NCBI RefSeq assembly: GCF_018918125.1
Contig: NZ_JAHLQA010000026.1
Location: 1 to 63,973 of the forward strand
Direction: 5' to 3'
From: Blautia sp. MSJ-19
GTDB taxonomy: Bacteria; Bacillota; Clostridia; Lachnospirales; Lachnospiraceae
Length of the DNA: 63,973 nucleotides
The position numbers and the translations under genes are program-made. The notes under the pieces are model-generated. The model did not search any database, was not told the DNA's origin, and saw nothing but the letters and a program-made list of their open reading frames with translations. Positions 43,661-53,514 of this stretch are shown in pieces; positions within the stretch are counted from its first letter, which is position 1; each line of letters begins with the position of its first letter.

Positions 43661-44384
43661 ATTATATGTAGTAGGAATCGGACCGGGAGGCTGTGACCAG
43701 ATGACCGGAATTGCCATGCAGGCATTAAAAAACAGCGATACGATCATTGGATATACGGTGTATGTGGATCTCGTAAAAGCTACATTTCCAGACAAAAAAT
43801 TTCTGACTACACCGATGAAAAAAGAAGTTGATCGATGTGTCCTTGCTTTTGAAGAAGCGAAGAAAGGCAAAAGTGTTTCCATGATCTGCAGCGGAGATGC
43901 CGGTGTATACGGAATGGCAGGACTGATGTATGAAGTAGGCGAAAAATATCCGGATGTTGAACTGGAAATCGTTCCGGGCGTGACCGCAGCTCTTGGTGGG
44001 GCGGCAGTTCTTGGAGCACCGCTGATCCATGATTTTTGTCTGATCAGTCTCAGTGATCTGCTGACTCCGTGGGAAAAGATTGAGGCAAGACTTCTTGGGG
44101 CATCTCAGGCAGATTTTGTCATCTGTCTTTATAATCCATCCAGCAAAAAACGTCATGACTATTTACAGAAGGCATGTGATCTGATGATGCAGTATAAATC
44201 TCCGGAAACTGTCTGCGGAACGGTATGTAACATCGGCAGAGAGGGAGAAGAGTATCATGTTATGACTTTGAAGGAGCTTCGTGATACAAAAGTCGATATG
44301 TTTACGACCGTCTTTATCGGCAATTCCCAGACAAAAGAGATTGGAGGAAAGATGGTGACTCCGCGAGGATACCGGAATGTATAA
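43653..44384 (+). CDS. cbiH: Cobalt-precorrin-3B C17-methyltransferase CbiH
   Basis: A 243-residue tetrapyrrole methylase. LYVVGIGPGGCDQMTG and ICSGDAGVYGMAGLMYE are typical of CbiH/CobJ, and the C-terminal EMTTVFIGNS-like stretch reads MFTTVFIGNSQTKEI. The start is TTG 43653 inside the end of cbiG (GGGAGG 6 bases upstream) rather than 43626. It overlaps the next gene by 8 bp. Confidence 0.92.
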   Translation: MNKLYVVGIGPGGCDQMTGIAMQALKNSDTIIGYTVYVDLVKATFPDKKFLTTPMKKEVDRCVLAFEEAKKGKSVSMICSGDAGVYGMAGLMYEVGEKYPDVELEIVPGVTAALGGAAVLGAPLIHDFCLISLSDLLTPWEKIEARLLGASQADFVICLYNPSSKKRHDYLQKACDLMMQYKSPETVCGTVCNIGREGEEYHVMTLKELRDTKVDMFTTVFIGNSQTKEIGGKMVTPRGYRNV

Positions 44385-46371
44385 AGCAATTGTGTTTGCC
44401 GGTACTACAGAGGGATATGAGATCAGTCGTTTTCTGTCTGCCAATAAAGTACGGACACTGACATGTGTGGCAACGGAGTATGGATCCAGAGCGCTGAAAG
44501 AGAATGAATATCTCAGGATTCATGCAGAACGCCTTGATGAGCATGCAATGTATGTGCTTTTTACAGAAGAAAAACCGGAATTGATTCTGGATGCCACGCA
44601 TCCGTATGCAGCAGAGGTGACGGCTAATCTCCGCTGTGCAGCAGAACAGGCTCAAATTCCCTATCAGAGAGTTTTGCGGGAAAAAGGAACTCATCGGGAT
44701 GCTGTTTATGTAGAAAATACAAAAGCAGCTGTACAGTATCTGCAGAACATGACCGGAAATGTACTTCTTACGACTGGAAGCAAGGAACTGGCAGCATATA
44801 CGGCTGTTCCGGATTATCAGACCAGGATTTTTGCACGGGTGTTGTCTCTTCCGTCTGTGATCGATATCTGCCATTCTTATGGATTTGAGGGAAGAAATCT
44901 GATCGCTATGCAGGGACCCTTTTCTAAGGAACTGAACGCAGCCATGCTCCGGCAATATGACTGTCGATATCTGGTGACGAAAGATTCCGGAAAAGCAGGT
45001 GGTTTTGAAGAAAAGATCGAGGCAGCTGCAGAATGTGGTGTGATTCCGGTGATCATCGGACGTCCGATGGAAGAAGAGGGACTGTCTGTAAAAGAATGTA
45101 AACAGTTACTGGCAAGGCATTTTCAGATAACAGCGGCACCTCATATAACTCTGCTTGGCATAGGAATGGGAAGCGAAGATACACTGACGATGCAGGGGAA
45201 GAAAGCCGTAGAACAGGCAGATCTGGTCATTGGTGCCAGAAGGATGGCGGATGCGGTGGCACTTCCGGGGCAGGACGTTGTGTACGAATACAGAAGTCAG
45301 GTGATTGCAGATTATATCGGAGCACATCCGGAATATTCCAGAATTGTGATCGCTCTGTCAGGAGATGTCGGTTTTTACAGTGGAGCCAGACAGCTTTTGG
45401 ATGCACTTGACGAAAATGTTGAAGTGATCTGTGGGATTTCTTCTGTGGTTTACTTTATGTCAAGAATCGGACTTTCCTGGGACGATGCAAAGATCGTCAG
45501 TGCACATGGAAGAAACTGTAATCTGGTATCTTTGATCCGTACAAATAAAAAAGTTTTTGCAATACTTGGCACAGCGGACGGTGCAGCACAGCTTGCAGAA
45601 AAACTGACATATTACGGAATGGGAGAGGTGCTTCTCTATGTGGGAGAAAACCTGTCTTATGATGATGAAAAGATTTTTATGAAACCGGCAAAAGAACTGG
45701 TCGGATATGTGGGAAATCCGTTAAGTGTGATCTGTGCATGGAATCCGGAAGCGGCTGCAGTTCCGACTACTCATGGTTTGCCGGATACGGCATTTATCCG
45801 AGGAAAAGCACCGATGACAAAGGCAGAAGTACGTGTAGTATCACTTGCAAAACTTATTCTCGCAGAAGACTCTGTATGTTATGACATTGGAGCAGGAACA
45901 GGATCCGTATCTGTAGAAATGGCATTGCGTGTGCAGCGGGGAAGGGTTTTTGCGATTGAAAAAAAAGAAGATGCACTGGCTCTTCTGGAAGAAAACAAAA
46001 AGAAATTTGCACTGGATCATATGACGATCGTAGCTGGAAGTGCACCGGAGGCTCTGGAAGATCTGCCGATACCAACGCATGCATTTATTGGAGGCTCTTC
46101 GGGAAATATGAAGGAGATCACAGAGCTTCTTATAGCAAAGAATCCTCTGGTGCGGATCGTGATAAACTGTATCACACTGGAAACGGTGGGGGAGGCTCTG
46201 GCATCGATAAAACTGCTGAAAGAAAAACTTCCGGATCTGGAATGGGAAACAGAAGTCGTTCAGCTGGGGGCTGCACGTTCAAAAGAAATTGGCCGATATC
46301 ATATGATGATGGGAGAAAATCCAATCTATATTATTACCATACAGGCACATGAGAGGGAGAACAGCTTATGA
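44377..46371 (+). CDS. CbiJ-CbiE-CbiT triple fusion
   Basis: A 664-residue fusion of three corrin-ring enzymes. Residues 1 to about 252 are the precorrin-6A reductase CbiJ/CobK (FAGTTEGYEISRFL, LDATHPYAAEVT, RNLIAMQGPFS). About 255-460 is the C5-methyltransferase CbiE (ITLLGIGMGSEDTLT, LSGDVGFYSGAR, SAHGR). About 475-664 is the decarboxylating C15-methyltransferase CbiT (YDIGAGTGSVSVEMAL, AFIGGSSGNMKE). CbiET (CobL) fusions are common; adding CbiJ is less so. The frame is continuous. The three act nearly consecutively, so fusion could channel intermediates. Confidence 0.92.
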   Translation: MYKAIVFAGTTEGYEISRFLSANKVRTLTCVATEYGSRALKENEYLRIHAERLDEHAMYVLFTEEKPELILDATHPYAAEVTANLRCAAEQAQIPYQRVLREKGTHRDAVYVENTKAAVQYLQNMTGNVLLTTGSKELAAYTAVPDYQTRIFARVLSLPSVIDICHSYGFEGRNLIAMQGPFSKELNAAMLRQYDCRYLVTKDSGKAGGFEEKIEAAAECGVIPVIIGRPMEEEGLSVKECKQLLARHFQITAAPHITLLGIGMGSEDTLTMQGKKAVEQADLVIGARRMADAVALPGQDVVYEYRSQVIADYIGAHPEYSRIVIALSGDVGFYSGARQLLDALDENVEVICGISSVVYFMSRIGLSWDDAKIVSAHGRNCNLVSLIRTNKKVFAILGTADGAAQLAEKLTYYGMGEVLLYVGENLSYDDEKIFMKPAKELVGYVGNPLSVICAWNPEAAAVPTTHGLPDTAFIRGKAPMTKAEVRVVSLAKLILAEDSVCYDIGAGTGSVSVEMALRVQRGRVFAIEKKEDALALLEENKKKFALDHMTIVAGSAPEALEDLPIPTHAFIGGSSGNMKEITELLIAKNPLVRIVINCITLETVGEALASIKLLKEKLPDLEWETEVVQLGAARSKEIGRYHMMMGENPIYIITIQAHERENSL

Positions 46372-47741
46372 AGATCCCGAGAATTCTTCTGGCAGCAGGA
46401 GCCAGCGGCAGTGGAAAAACACTGATTACCTGCGGACTTCTTCAGGCACTGGTAAATCGTGGGCACAAAACAGCATCTTTTAAATGCGGTCCGGATTACA
46501 TTGATCCAATGTTCCATAGTCGGGTGATCGGAGCACGCTCCAGAAATCTGGATACTTTTTTTACGGACAGAGAGACAACGAGATTTCTTCTTTGTGAAAA
46601 TACCGCAGACTGTGATATTGCAGTTATGGAAGGTGTTATGGGATTCTATGACGGAGTTGCAGGTGTCACAACGAAAGCAAGTGCCTATGATCTGGCCTGT
46701 GCGACGGATACGCCGGTAATCCTGATTGTAAACAGTAAAGGAATGAGCGTATCTCTGGCAGCATATATAAAAGGTTTTATGGAATACCGGAAGGACAGCC
46801 ATATTCAGGGAGTGATTTTTAATCAGATGTCCCCGATGTTGTATCCTCGGATGAAAGAACTGCTGGAAAAAGAACTGGGAATCCGGGCACTTGGCTATGT
46901 GCCAAAAGTAGAGGACTGTGTGATTGAGAGCAGACATCTGGGACTGGTTCTGCCGGATGAAATTCCGGAATTAAAGGAGCGTCTTCAGAAACTTGCAGGA
47001 ATTCTGGAAAAAACGTTGGAGATTGACAGGATACTGGAACTGGCGAAAGAAGCTCCCGAAGTTACAGTGCAGGCATCTTCGGAAACATTTCATCTGAACA
47101 GGCCGGTTCGTATCGGGGTGGCAGATGATGAGGCATTCTGTTTCTTTTATGAAGATAATTTTCGTCTTCTGCAGAAAATGGGAGCAGAGCTCATTCATTT
47201 TTCACCGCTTCGAGATGCGAAACTTCCGGAAAATCTGGACGGACTGCTTTTTTATGGCGGTTATCCGGAGCTGAATGGAAAAGCCCTGGAAGCAAATTAT
47301 TCTATGCGAAAAATGATTCGTGAAAAGCTTCTCGGTGGCATGCCATGTATGGCAGAGTGCGGTGGATTTATGTATCTTCATGAAGAAATGGAAGATATGA
47401 ATGGGAATTTTTATCAGATGGCGGGTGTGATTCCAGGCAGAGCATATCGCACATCCCGGCTGAATCGTTTTGGTTATGTAACGCTAAAACAGAAACAGCG
47501 TGTGTTGGGAACGGAACATCTGGGCGATATTCCGGCTCATGAATTTAACTATTTTGATTCTGAAAACTGCGGAGAAGCATTCCGGGCAGAAAAACCGGAG
47601 AGCAGCCGGGCGTGGGACTGTATTCATGCAGGGGAAACGATGCTGGCAGGATTTCCGCATTTTTACTATTATGGAAATCCGGCGGTTCCGGAGGCATTTC
47701 TCAGACAATGCCAGAAATACCAAAGCAGACGGGGAGAGTGA
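46368..47741 (+). CDS. cbiA: Cobyrinate a,c-diamide synthase CbiA
   Basis: A 457-residue glutamine-dependent amidase. The P-loop domain begins LLAAGASGSGKTLITCGLL and has SFKCGPDYIDPMFH. The class-I glutamine amidotransferase domain has the nucleophile in MPCMAECGGFMYL and a late HEFNYF. Start ATG 46368 overlaps the preceding stop (ATGA). Confidence 0.94.
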   Translation: MKIPRILLAAGASGSGKTLITCGLLQALVNRGHKTASFKCGPDYIDPMFHSRVIGARSRNLDTFFTDRETTRFLLCENTADCDIAVMEGVMGFYDGVAGVTTKASAYDLACATDTPVILIVNSKGMSVSLAAYIKGFMEYRKDSHIQGVIFNQMSPMLYPRMKELLEKELGIRALGYVPKVEDCVIESRHLGLVLPDEIPELKERLQKLAGILEKTLEIDRILELAKEAPEVTVQASSETFHLNRPVRIGVADDEAFCFFYEDNFRLLQKMGAELIHFSPLRDAKLPENLDGLLFYGGYPELNGKALEANYSMRKMIREKLLGGMPCMAECGGFMYLHEEMEDMNGNFYQMAGVIPGRAYRTSRLNRFGYVTLKQKQRVLGTEHLGDIPAHEFNYFDSENCGEAFRAEKPESSRAWDCIHAGETMLAGFPHFYYYGNPAVPEAFLRQCQKYQSRRGE

Positions 47742-47746
47742 CAGAG

Positions 47747-48712
47747 TTGATTTATATATACCATACGATTGCCCTTGCAGCAGGGTTTGTGTTAGATTTA
47801 ATATTTGGTGATCCGAGATGGCTGTATCATCCGGTCTGCCTGATTGGAAATCTGATTTCGGTTCTGGAAAAGGGAATCCGCAAGATTTTTCCAAAGACAG
47901 CAAAGGGTGAACTTGCAGGAGGGCTGCTGGAAGTGATACTGGTATGTATTTGTTCATTGTGCATTCCGGGAGTGGTTTTGTATCTCCTTTATCGCTATTT
48001 ACCATGGGCGGGAATGATCCTGGAAACATTCTGGTGTTATCAGCTTCTTGCTACCAGATCACTCAAAGAGGAAAGTATGAAAGTTTATGACAGCCTGAAG
48101 CATGGGACTATTCAGGAAGCACGACATGCGGTGTCAATGATCGTTGGACGTGATACGGAGGAACTGACAGAAACCGGAGTTACAAAAGCGGCTGTTGAAA
48201 CAGTGGCAGAAAATGCATCGGACGGAGTGATCGCGCCGATGATCTATATGGCAGTCGGTGGTGTTCCATTGATGTTTTTGTATAAAGGAATCAATACGAT
48301 GGACTCCATGTTGGGTTACAAAAATGACAAATATCTCTATTTTGGAAGATGTGCGGCAAAACTGGACGATGCAGCGAATTATCTTCCATCCAGGATTTCC
48401 GGACTTCTGATGATCGCAGGAGCTTTTGTGATCGGTCTGGACAGTAAAAATGCTGCACGTATTTACAGAAGGGACAGCAGAAATCATGCCAGTCCGAATT
48501 CTGCACAGACAGAAGCTGTTATGGCAGGGGCTCTTGATGTAGAATTGGCTGGAAATGCATATTATTTTGGAAAATTATATGAAAAGCCAACAATTGGTGA
48601 TCCGATTCGTGAAGTAGAAACAGAAGATATTCGTTATGCAAACCGGTTGTTGTATGCAACAGCTGTACTGGGAGTACTTCTTTGTATTCTGTTCCGGCTT
48701 CTGATTCGATAA
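47747..48712 (+). CDS. cbiB: Adenosylcobinamide-phosphate synthase CbiB
   Basis: A 321-residue membrane enzyme attaching the aminopropanol (phosphate) arm to cobyric acid. LDLIFGDPRWLYHPVCLIG, SMIVGRDTEELTE, TVAENASDGVIAPMIY and NHASPNSAQTEAVMAGAL are CbiB signatures. The TTG at 47747 is chosen because GGGGAGAG lies 8 bases upstream and the hydrophobic N-terminus follows; the frame upstream overlaps cbiA. Confidence 0.93.
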   Translation: MIYIYHTIALAAGFVLDLIFGDPRWLYHPVCLIGNLISVLEKGIRKIFPKTAKGELAGGLLEVILVCICSLCIPGVVLYLLYRYLPWAGMILETFWCYQLLATRSLKEESMKVYDSLKHGTIQEARHAVSMIVGRDTEELTETGVTKAAVETVAENASDGVIAPMIYMAVGGVPLMFLYKGINTMDSMLGYKNDKYLYFGRCAAKLDDAANYLPSRISGLLMIAGAFVIGLDSKNAARIYRRDSRNHASPNSAQTEAVMAGALDVELAGNAYYFGKLYEKPTIGDPIREVETEDIRYANRLLYATAVLGVLLCILFRLLIR

Positions 48713-48769
48713 TAGCAGAATAAAAAACGATGAAAAATGTCTGGCTGACAGGCAAAAAGGAGAAATAGA

Positions 48770-49858
48770 ATGGCGAAACACGTACATGGCGGAAATATTT
48801 ATACTTACAGAAACTGTCTGGATTTTTCGGCAAACTGTAATCCACTGGGAACACCGGAAAGCATCAAACAGGCGGTACGTGACAGTCTGGATCATATCAA
48901 AGATTACCCGCAGGTAGGATATGCGCCGCTTCGCAGGGCAATAGCAGAATATGAAGGTGTTCTGCCGGAAGATATTATTTGTGGGAATGGTGCGGCAGAA
49001 TTGATTTTTTCGCTATGTCAGGCAGTAAAACCTAAAAAAGCCCTGATACCGGTTCCGACTTTTGCAGAATACGAACAGGCACTGGAAAGTTGTGGATGTG
49101 AGGTAGAGCATGTCCTTCTGAAAGAGGAAGATGGATTTACCATGCAGGAGAGCTTTATTGACTGGCTGCATCGGGATCTGGATATGGTTTTTGTGTGCAA
49201 TCCGAATAATCCTACAGGGATTCCTGTTGAAAGAGAATTTCTGTTTCGCATTCTCAGAGTGTGTCGGGAATTAGATATTCTTTTGGTGGTAGACGAATGT
49301 TTTCTGGATTTTATTGAAGAACCGGGCAGATATTCGCTGAAGGCGCAGCTTTCCAGATACCATAATCTGTTTCTTCTGAAGGCCTTTACAAAACGTTATG
49401 CGATGGCAGGAATTCGCCTTGGTTATGGAATTACAGAAAACAAAGAGTTGTTGGATGCCATGACTCAGGTGACTCAGCCATGGAATATTTCTGTAATGGC
49501 ACAGGCAGCAGGAATTGCTGCATTGAAGGAAAATGCTTATGTGGAAGAGGGACGACAGCTGATTTTCCGCGAAGCAAAATTTCTGAAAAAGGAACTTCAA
49601 CGTCTTGGAATGCAGGTATTTCCATCGGCAGCAAATTATATTTTCTTCCGGGGTCCGGAAAATCTGTTTGATGTATGCGTAGAACAGGGAGTATTGATCC
49701 GGGACTGCAGTAATTATCCAGGATTGAAGAAGGGATTTTACAGGGTTGCGGTCCGGACACATGAAGAAAATGAGGAATTGATTCGGGCAATGCGAGATGG
49801 GACGACTGCGGTTGCCGTTGCGCATGCAGAGGCATTGAAAGAAGAGGAAGAAGCGTAA
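48770..49858 (+). CDS. cobD: Threonine-phosphate decarboxylase CobD
   Basis: A 362-residue PLP enzyme of the HisC-like fold giving aminopropanol phosphate for CbiB. HGGNIYTYRNCLDFSANCNPLG is the typical CobD opening. The PLP-binding lysine is in LKAFTKRYAMAGIRLGYG and CNPNNPTG lies upstream. AAGGAG precedes the ATG, 57 bp after cbiB. The kinase that supplies threonine phosphate (PduX type) is not in the window. Confidence 0.9.
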   Translation: MAKHVHGGNIYTYRNCLDFSANCNPLGTPESIKQAVRDSLDHIKDYPQVGYAPLRRAIAEYEGVLPEDIICGNGAAELIFSLCQAVKPKKALIPVPTFAEYEQALESCGCEVEHVLLKEEDGFTMQESFIDWLHRDLDMVFVCNPNNPTGIPVEREFLFRILRVCRELDILLVVDECFLDFIEEPGRYSLKAQLSRYHNLFLLKAFTKRYAMAGIRLGYGITENKELLDAMTQVTQPWNISVMAQAAGIAALKENAYVEEGRQLIFREAKFLKKELQRLGMQVFPSAANYIFFRGPENLFDVCVEQGVLIRDCSNYPGLKKGFYRVAVRTHEENEELIRAMRDGTTAVAVAHAEALKEEEEA

Positions 49859-49879
49859 GGGGCAGAGAGGAAAAGAACT

Positions 49880-51409
49880 ATGGCAAAAGCGATCATGGTG
49901 CAGGGAACGATGTCAAATGCGGGCAAAAGCCTTCTGGCAGCGGGACTCTGCCGTATCTTTAAACAGGATGGATACCGTGTGGCTCCGTTTAAGTCACAGA
50001 ATATGGCATTGAATTCCTTTATTACAAAAGAAGGACTGGAGATGGGAAGAGCGCAGGTCATGCAGGCAGAGGCTGCCGGGATCGAACCGTCCGTCCTTAT
50101 GAATCCGATCCTTCTGAAACCGACCAATGATGTAGGTTCTCAGGTCATCGTAAATGGTGAGGTACTTGGCACTATGAGTGCCAGAGACTATTTTAAATAT
50201 AAGAAAAAACTTGTCCCGGACATCATGAAAGCATTTGATGCACTTGCGGCAGAAAATGATATCATCGTGATCGAAGGTGCAGGAAGCCCGGCGGAGATCA
50301 ACCTCAAAAAAGAGGATATCGTAAACATGGGAATGGCGAAAATGGCCAAAGCGCCGGTGCTTCTGGTCGGAGATATCGACCGCGGCGGTGTGTTTGCGCA
50401 GCTTTACGGGACCGTGGAGCTTCTGGAAGAAGACGAGCGAAAGATGATAAAGGGTCTGATCATCAACAAATTCCGCGGTGACAAGACGATCCTTGATCCC
50501 GGCGTGGAGATGCTGGAGAGCAAATGCAGGATTCCGGTTGTCGGTGTCGCACCGTATCTCAACATTCAGGTGGAGGACGAGGACAGCCTGACAGAGCGTT
50601 TTGACCGTCCGCAGGAAGTTGGAATGATCGATATGGCAGTCATCCGTGTGCCGAGGATTTCCAATTTCACAGATTTTAACCCGCTGGAGAGCATACCGGG
50701 AGTTTCTCTTCGCTATGTACAGCATCCGTCCGACCTTAAGAATCCGGATGTGATCTTCCTTCCGGGAACAAAGAATACGATGGATGACCTCAAGTGGCTC
50801 CGTGAGAGCGGAATGGAGGCGCTGATCCTCAAGGCGGCAGCTTCCGGTACCCTGATCTTTGGTGTCTGTGGTGGCTATCAGATGCTGGGCGAGACCTTAA
50901 GTGATCCGCACGGTGTGGAAGCAGGAGGCTCCATGCGTGGAATGGGACTTCTGCCGATGGATACCGTATTTGCGGAGAAAAAGACAAGGACACAGGTTAC
51001 CGGACGTTTCCTTTCTCTGGAAGGCGATTATGCACCGCTTAAAGATGTCGAATTTACAGGATATGAGATCCATATGGGCGAGAGCACCTGGAAAGAGGGC
51101 GCATCTGCCAGCACCTTTACGAAGGATACCGTGACAGGAAACGAGAAGAGAGAAGGTACGTTCTACCACAATATCTGCGGCACCTATGTGCATGGAATCT
51201 TCGATAAAGAAGAAGTTGCACTCGGCCTCGTAAAAGCGGTTGGCGACAAAAAGGGAATCGATGTATCCGAGATGGAAGGCGTGGATTTTGCGGCATTTAA
51301 AGAGACACAGTATGACATTCTGGCAGCAGAACTGCGGAAACATCTGGATATGAAAAAAATCTATGAGATACTGGACGAGGGAATCGAGCCGGAAAGGGAG
51401 AATATTTAA
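49880..51409 (+). CDS. cbiP: Cobyric acid synthase CbiP
   Basis: A 509-residue glutamine-dependent amidase adding four amide groups. [15 protein letters not shown] is the P-loop and [12 protein letters not shown] follows. [14 protein letters not shown] and the amidotransferase nucleophile in [11 protein letters not shown], with GTYVHGIFD near the end, define CobQ/CbiP. Its stop overlaps the cbiC start (TAATG). This gene and cbiC use more C- and G-ending codons than the upstream cbi genes, which may mean a separate acquisition history. Confidence 0.94.
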   Translation: MAKAIMVQGTMSNAGKSLLAAGLCRIFKQDGYRVAPFKSQNMALNSFITKEGLEMGRAQVMQAEAAGIEPSVLMNPILLKPTNDVGSQVIVNGEVLGTMSARDYFKYKKKLVPDIMKAFDALAAENDIIVIEGAGSPAEINLKKEDIVNMGMAKMAKAPVLLVGDIDRGGVFAQLYGTVELLEEDERKMIKGLIINKFRGDKTILDPGVEMLESKCRIPVVGVAPYLNIQVEDEDSLTERFDRPQEVGMIDMAVIRVPRISNFTDFNPLESIPGVSLRYVQHPSDLKNPDVIFLPGTKNTMDDLKWLRESGMEALILKAAASGTLIFGVCGGYQMLGETLSDPHGVEAGGSMRGMGLLPMDTVFAEKKTRTQVTGRFLSLEGDYAPLKDVEFTGYEIHMGESTWKEGASASTFTKDTVTGNEKREGTFYHNICGTYVHGIFDKEEVALGLVKAVGDKKGIDVSEMEGVDFAAFKETQYDILAAELRKHLDMKKIYEILDEGIEPERENI

Positions 51410-52050
51410 TGAAGGTAGAACTTGAAAATGTAAAACCGATGGAGATCGAGAAGAGAAGCTTTGAGATCATCACGGAAGAACTCGGGGATACCCCGCTGAT
51501 CCCGGGAACAGAACTGGTGGTAAAACGCTGCATCCATACGAGTGCAGATTTTGATTATGCCAGAAATCTTTGTTTTTCACCGGATGTCATCGAGAAGACA
51601 ATGGAAGCGATCAAAAACGGGGCCTGCATCGTCACAGACACACAGATGGCAAAATCCGGCATCAACAAACGTGCCCTTGCCCGTTATGGCGGTGAGGTTT
51701 ACTGCTTCATGTCCGATGAAGATGTGGCAAAGATCGCGAAAGAAAACGGAACCACAAGAGCGACCGCGAGCATGGACAAAGCTGCCACTCTCGATAAGAA
51801 ACTGATCTTCGCGATTGGAAATGCACCGACGGCACTGGTACGTCTCTATGAACTGATCGAGGACGGCAAACTGGATCCGGAATTGATCATCGGTGTTCCG
51901 GTAGGATTTGTCAATGTGGTGCAGTCCAAGGAACTGATCATGCAGTCCGGAGCACCGTACATCGTTGCAAGAGGACGCAAGGGCGGCAGCAATATTGCAG
52001 CCTGCATCTGCAATGCACTTTTGTACATGATTGACAATCGGAGAGATTAA
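51409..52050 (+). CDS. cbiC: Cobalt-precorrin-8 methylmutase CbiC
   Basis: A 213-residue enzyme moving the methyl group from C11 to C12. RCIHTSADFDYARNL carries the catalytic histidine; ITDTQMAK-type (VTDTQMAKSGINK), FAIGNAPTAL and GVPVGFVNVVQSKE follow, all CbiC/CobH signatures. It is the last gene of the operon. Not encoded here: cobaltochelatase (CbiK/CbiX), CobA-type adenosyltransferase, CobU, CobS, CobT and CobC. Confidence 0.94.
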   Translation: MKVELENVKPMEIEKRSFEIITEELGDTPLIPGTELVVKRCIHTSADFDYARNLCFSPDVIEKTMEAIKNGACIVTDTQMAKSGINKRALARYGGEVYCFMSDEDVAKIAKENGTTRATASMDKAATLDKKLIFAIGNAPTALVRLYELIEDGKLDPELIIGVPVGFVNVVQSKELIMQSGAPYIVARGRKGGSNIAACICNALLYMIDNRRD

Positions 52051-52056
52051 AGAAAA

Positions 52057-52089
52057 ACACCTGTTCCGGAGAAAAAGCGGGACAGGTGT
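52057..52089 (-). terminator. Terminator between convergent cbiC and the MocR gene
   Basis: ACACCTGTTCC and GGGACAGGTGT pair with one mismatch. The U-run is on the minus strand (TTTTTCTTT after the hairpin), so it mainly serves the regulator gene; cbiC has the stem without a T-run. Confidence 0.75.
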
Positions 52090-52099
52090 CGGGTAATCC

Positions 52100-53410
52100 T
52101 TATTTATTAAGAAGTTCTTTCAGGAGCCGGCATGCCGGGGCAAAATCGTCTGTGGGGATCGAGGAACAGGAAAGCAGGAGCGTGATCGTGTCTGCGCCTT
52201 CCTCGAGGATCAGCAGATCGAAGCCCTTCATGCGGGTTTCTTTTTTTAGTTCCAGGCCGGTGCGGGCGTAGGGAACCGTAAGGGCGAGGCTTGTTCCGGC
52301 GGCACCTGTTTGGATCGTACAGTCACTGCCAAAGGTGTTCCGTGCTTCGTTTTTCAGTTTTTTGAGTTTCTGTGCGTAGAGTTTTTTTAGTTTTTTGGTC
52401 TGTGAAGTCAGGTGACCGTCGCGGATAAACTGGCAGAGTGCGATCTGCTCAGCCTTGGAGGCAGTCTGGCTGTAGCGGTCTGCGACAGCGGCGTATTTCC
52501 TGGAAAGATCCGGCGGCAGGACCATGAAACTTAAGCGGATCGACGGTAGCAGCAGACGGGAAAAGGACCCGATATAAACAACCCCATGTCCGCCGGCAAG
52601 GTTAAAAAGGGACGGGGTCGGCCGTTGAAAATTGACGAATTCATTCTCAAAGTCATCCTCGATGATCAGGCTGCCCTTCTGAGTTGCGTAATGTACCAGT
52701 TCCATACGGCGGCTGACCGGCATGATCTCACCCCATTTGGTCATATGGGCAGGAGAAACGTAGATGACATCACAGTCCTTGTTACGGTACCGTACGTCAA
52801 AACCATAACCTGCAAAGATCGTGCTTCCCTGTACAAAAGAAGCATTTGGGAAAGAAACTGACTTTCTGTCCCGGATCAGAGGACAGAGAAGGTTCAGAAG
52901 GCTCTGCACACCGGCTCCGATCACGATATCATCGGCAGAACAGTTGACATTCCTGCGCTGTCGGATATAGTCAGCGAGCACCTGACGGAGATCTGCCTCT
53001 CCCTGCGGTTCACCGTAAGAGAGAAGACGGTCACTCTGGCGCAGAGCACTTTTGATATAACGCTGCCACAGATCGAAGCGAAAGCTTTCCCGGTCGACTC
53101 CGTTGGAGGCAAAATCATACTGCACCGGCGGAAGATCTGCATGCCAGGAAGCGGTGGACACCGGTTTCTGGTCGGCGATACTGGTCACGTAGTAACCGCT
53201 CTGTGCACGGGCGACGATGTAGCCGTCCGCGGCAAGCTGAAGGTAGGCATTTTCAATCGTGGTGCGGCTGAGTTTCAGCTCTGTGGCGCATTTACGCAGG
53301 GAAGGCATACGGCTTCCGGCAGGGATCCGATGCTCCATGATCAGATTTTTGTAATGGTCGTATACCTGGAGATACAGGCTTTCTTTGGTGGAATGGAATG
53401 CTAGACTCAT
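52100..53410 (-). CDS. MocR/PdxR-like regulator lacking the PLP lysine
   Basis: A 436-residue fusion of an N-terminal GntR winged helix (SLYLQVYDHYKNLIMEHRIPAGSRMPSLRK, LSRTTIENAYLQLAADGYI) and an aminotransferase-like domain. In this family the PLP-binding lysine sits in a GxFSK motif; here YIGSFSRLLLPSIRLSF has Arg (R285, codon CGT) at that place. It therefore cannot form the usual aldimine with PLP. ATG 53410 has GAGGGG upstream and is preferred to 53425. It is divergent from a pyridoxal kinase gene, with an AAAGTGG motif between them, so it likely controls vitamin B6 salvage. Confidence 0.85.
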   Translation of the reverse strand: MSLAFHSTKESLYLQVYDHYKNLIMEHRIPAGSRMPSLRKCATELKLSRTTIENAYLQLAADGYIVARAQSGYYVTSIADQKPVSTASWHADLPPVQYDFASNGVDRESFRFDLWQRYIKSALRQSDRLLSYGEPQGEADLRQVLADYIRQRRNVNCSADDIVIGAGVQSLLNLLCPLIRDRKSVSFPNASFVQGSTIFAGYGFDVRYRNKDCDVIYVSPAHMTKWGEIMPVSRRMELVHYATQKGSLIIEDDFENEFVNFQRPTPSLFNLAGGHGVVYIGSFSRLLLPSIRLSFMVLPPDLSRKYAAVADRYSQTASKAEQIALCQFIRDGHLTSQTKKLKKLYAQKLKKLKNEARNTFGSDCTIQTGAAGTSLALTVPYARTGLELKKETRMKGFDLLILEEGADTITLLLSCSSIPTDDFAPACRLLKELLNK

Positions 53411-53434
53411 AAACTGTCCCCTCAAAAATGAATG

Positions 53435-53475
53435 AAAGTGGTTATTTTTATAAATACACTTAGGTGCTATTCTAA
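53435..53475. promoter_or_regulatory. Probable PdxR-type operator
   Basis: AAAGTGGTTATTTT (53435-53448) resembles the AAAGTGG-type sites described for PdxR regulators. A weaker direct copy, TTAGGTGCTATTCT, starts 25 bp later at 53460. A CACT at 53457-53460 faces AGTG at 53437-53440. The site lies in the 104-bp divergent region between the MocR gene and the kinase. Confidence 0.45.
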
Positions 53476-53514
53476 ATCAGAATATGACAAAAAGCAAGAC
53501 AAGGAGACAATACT

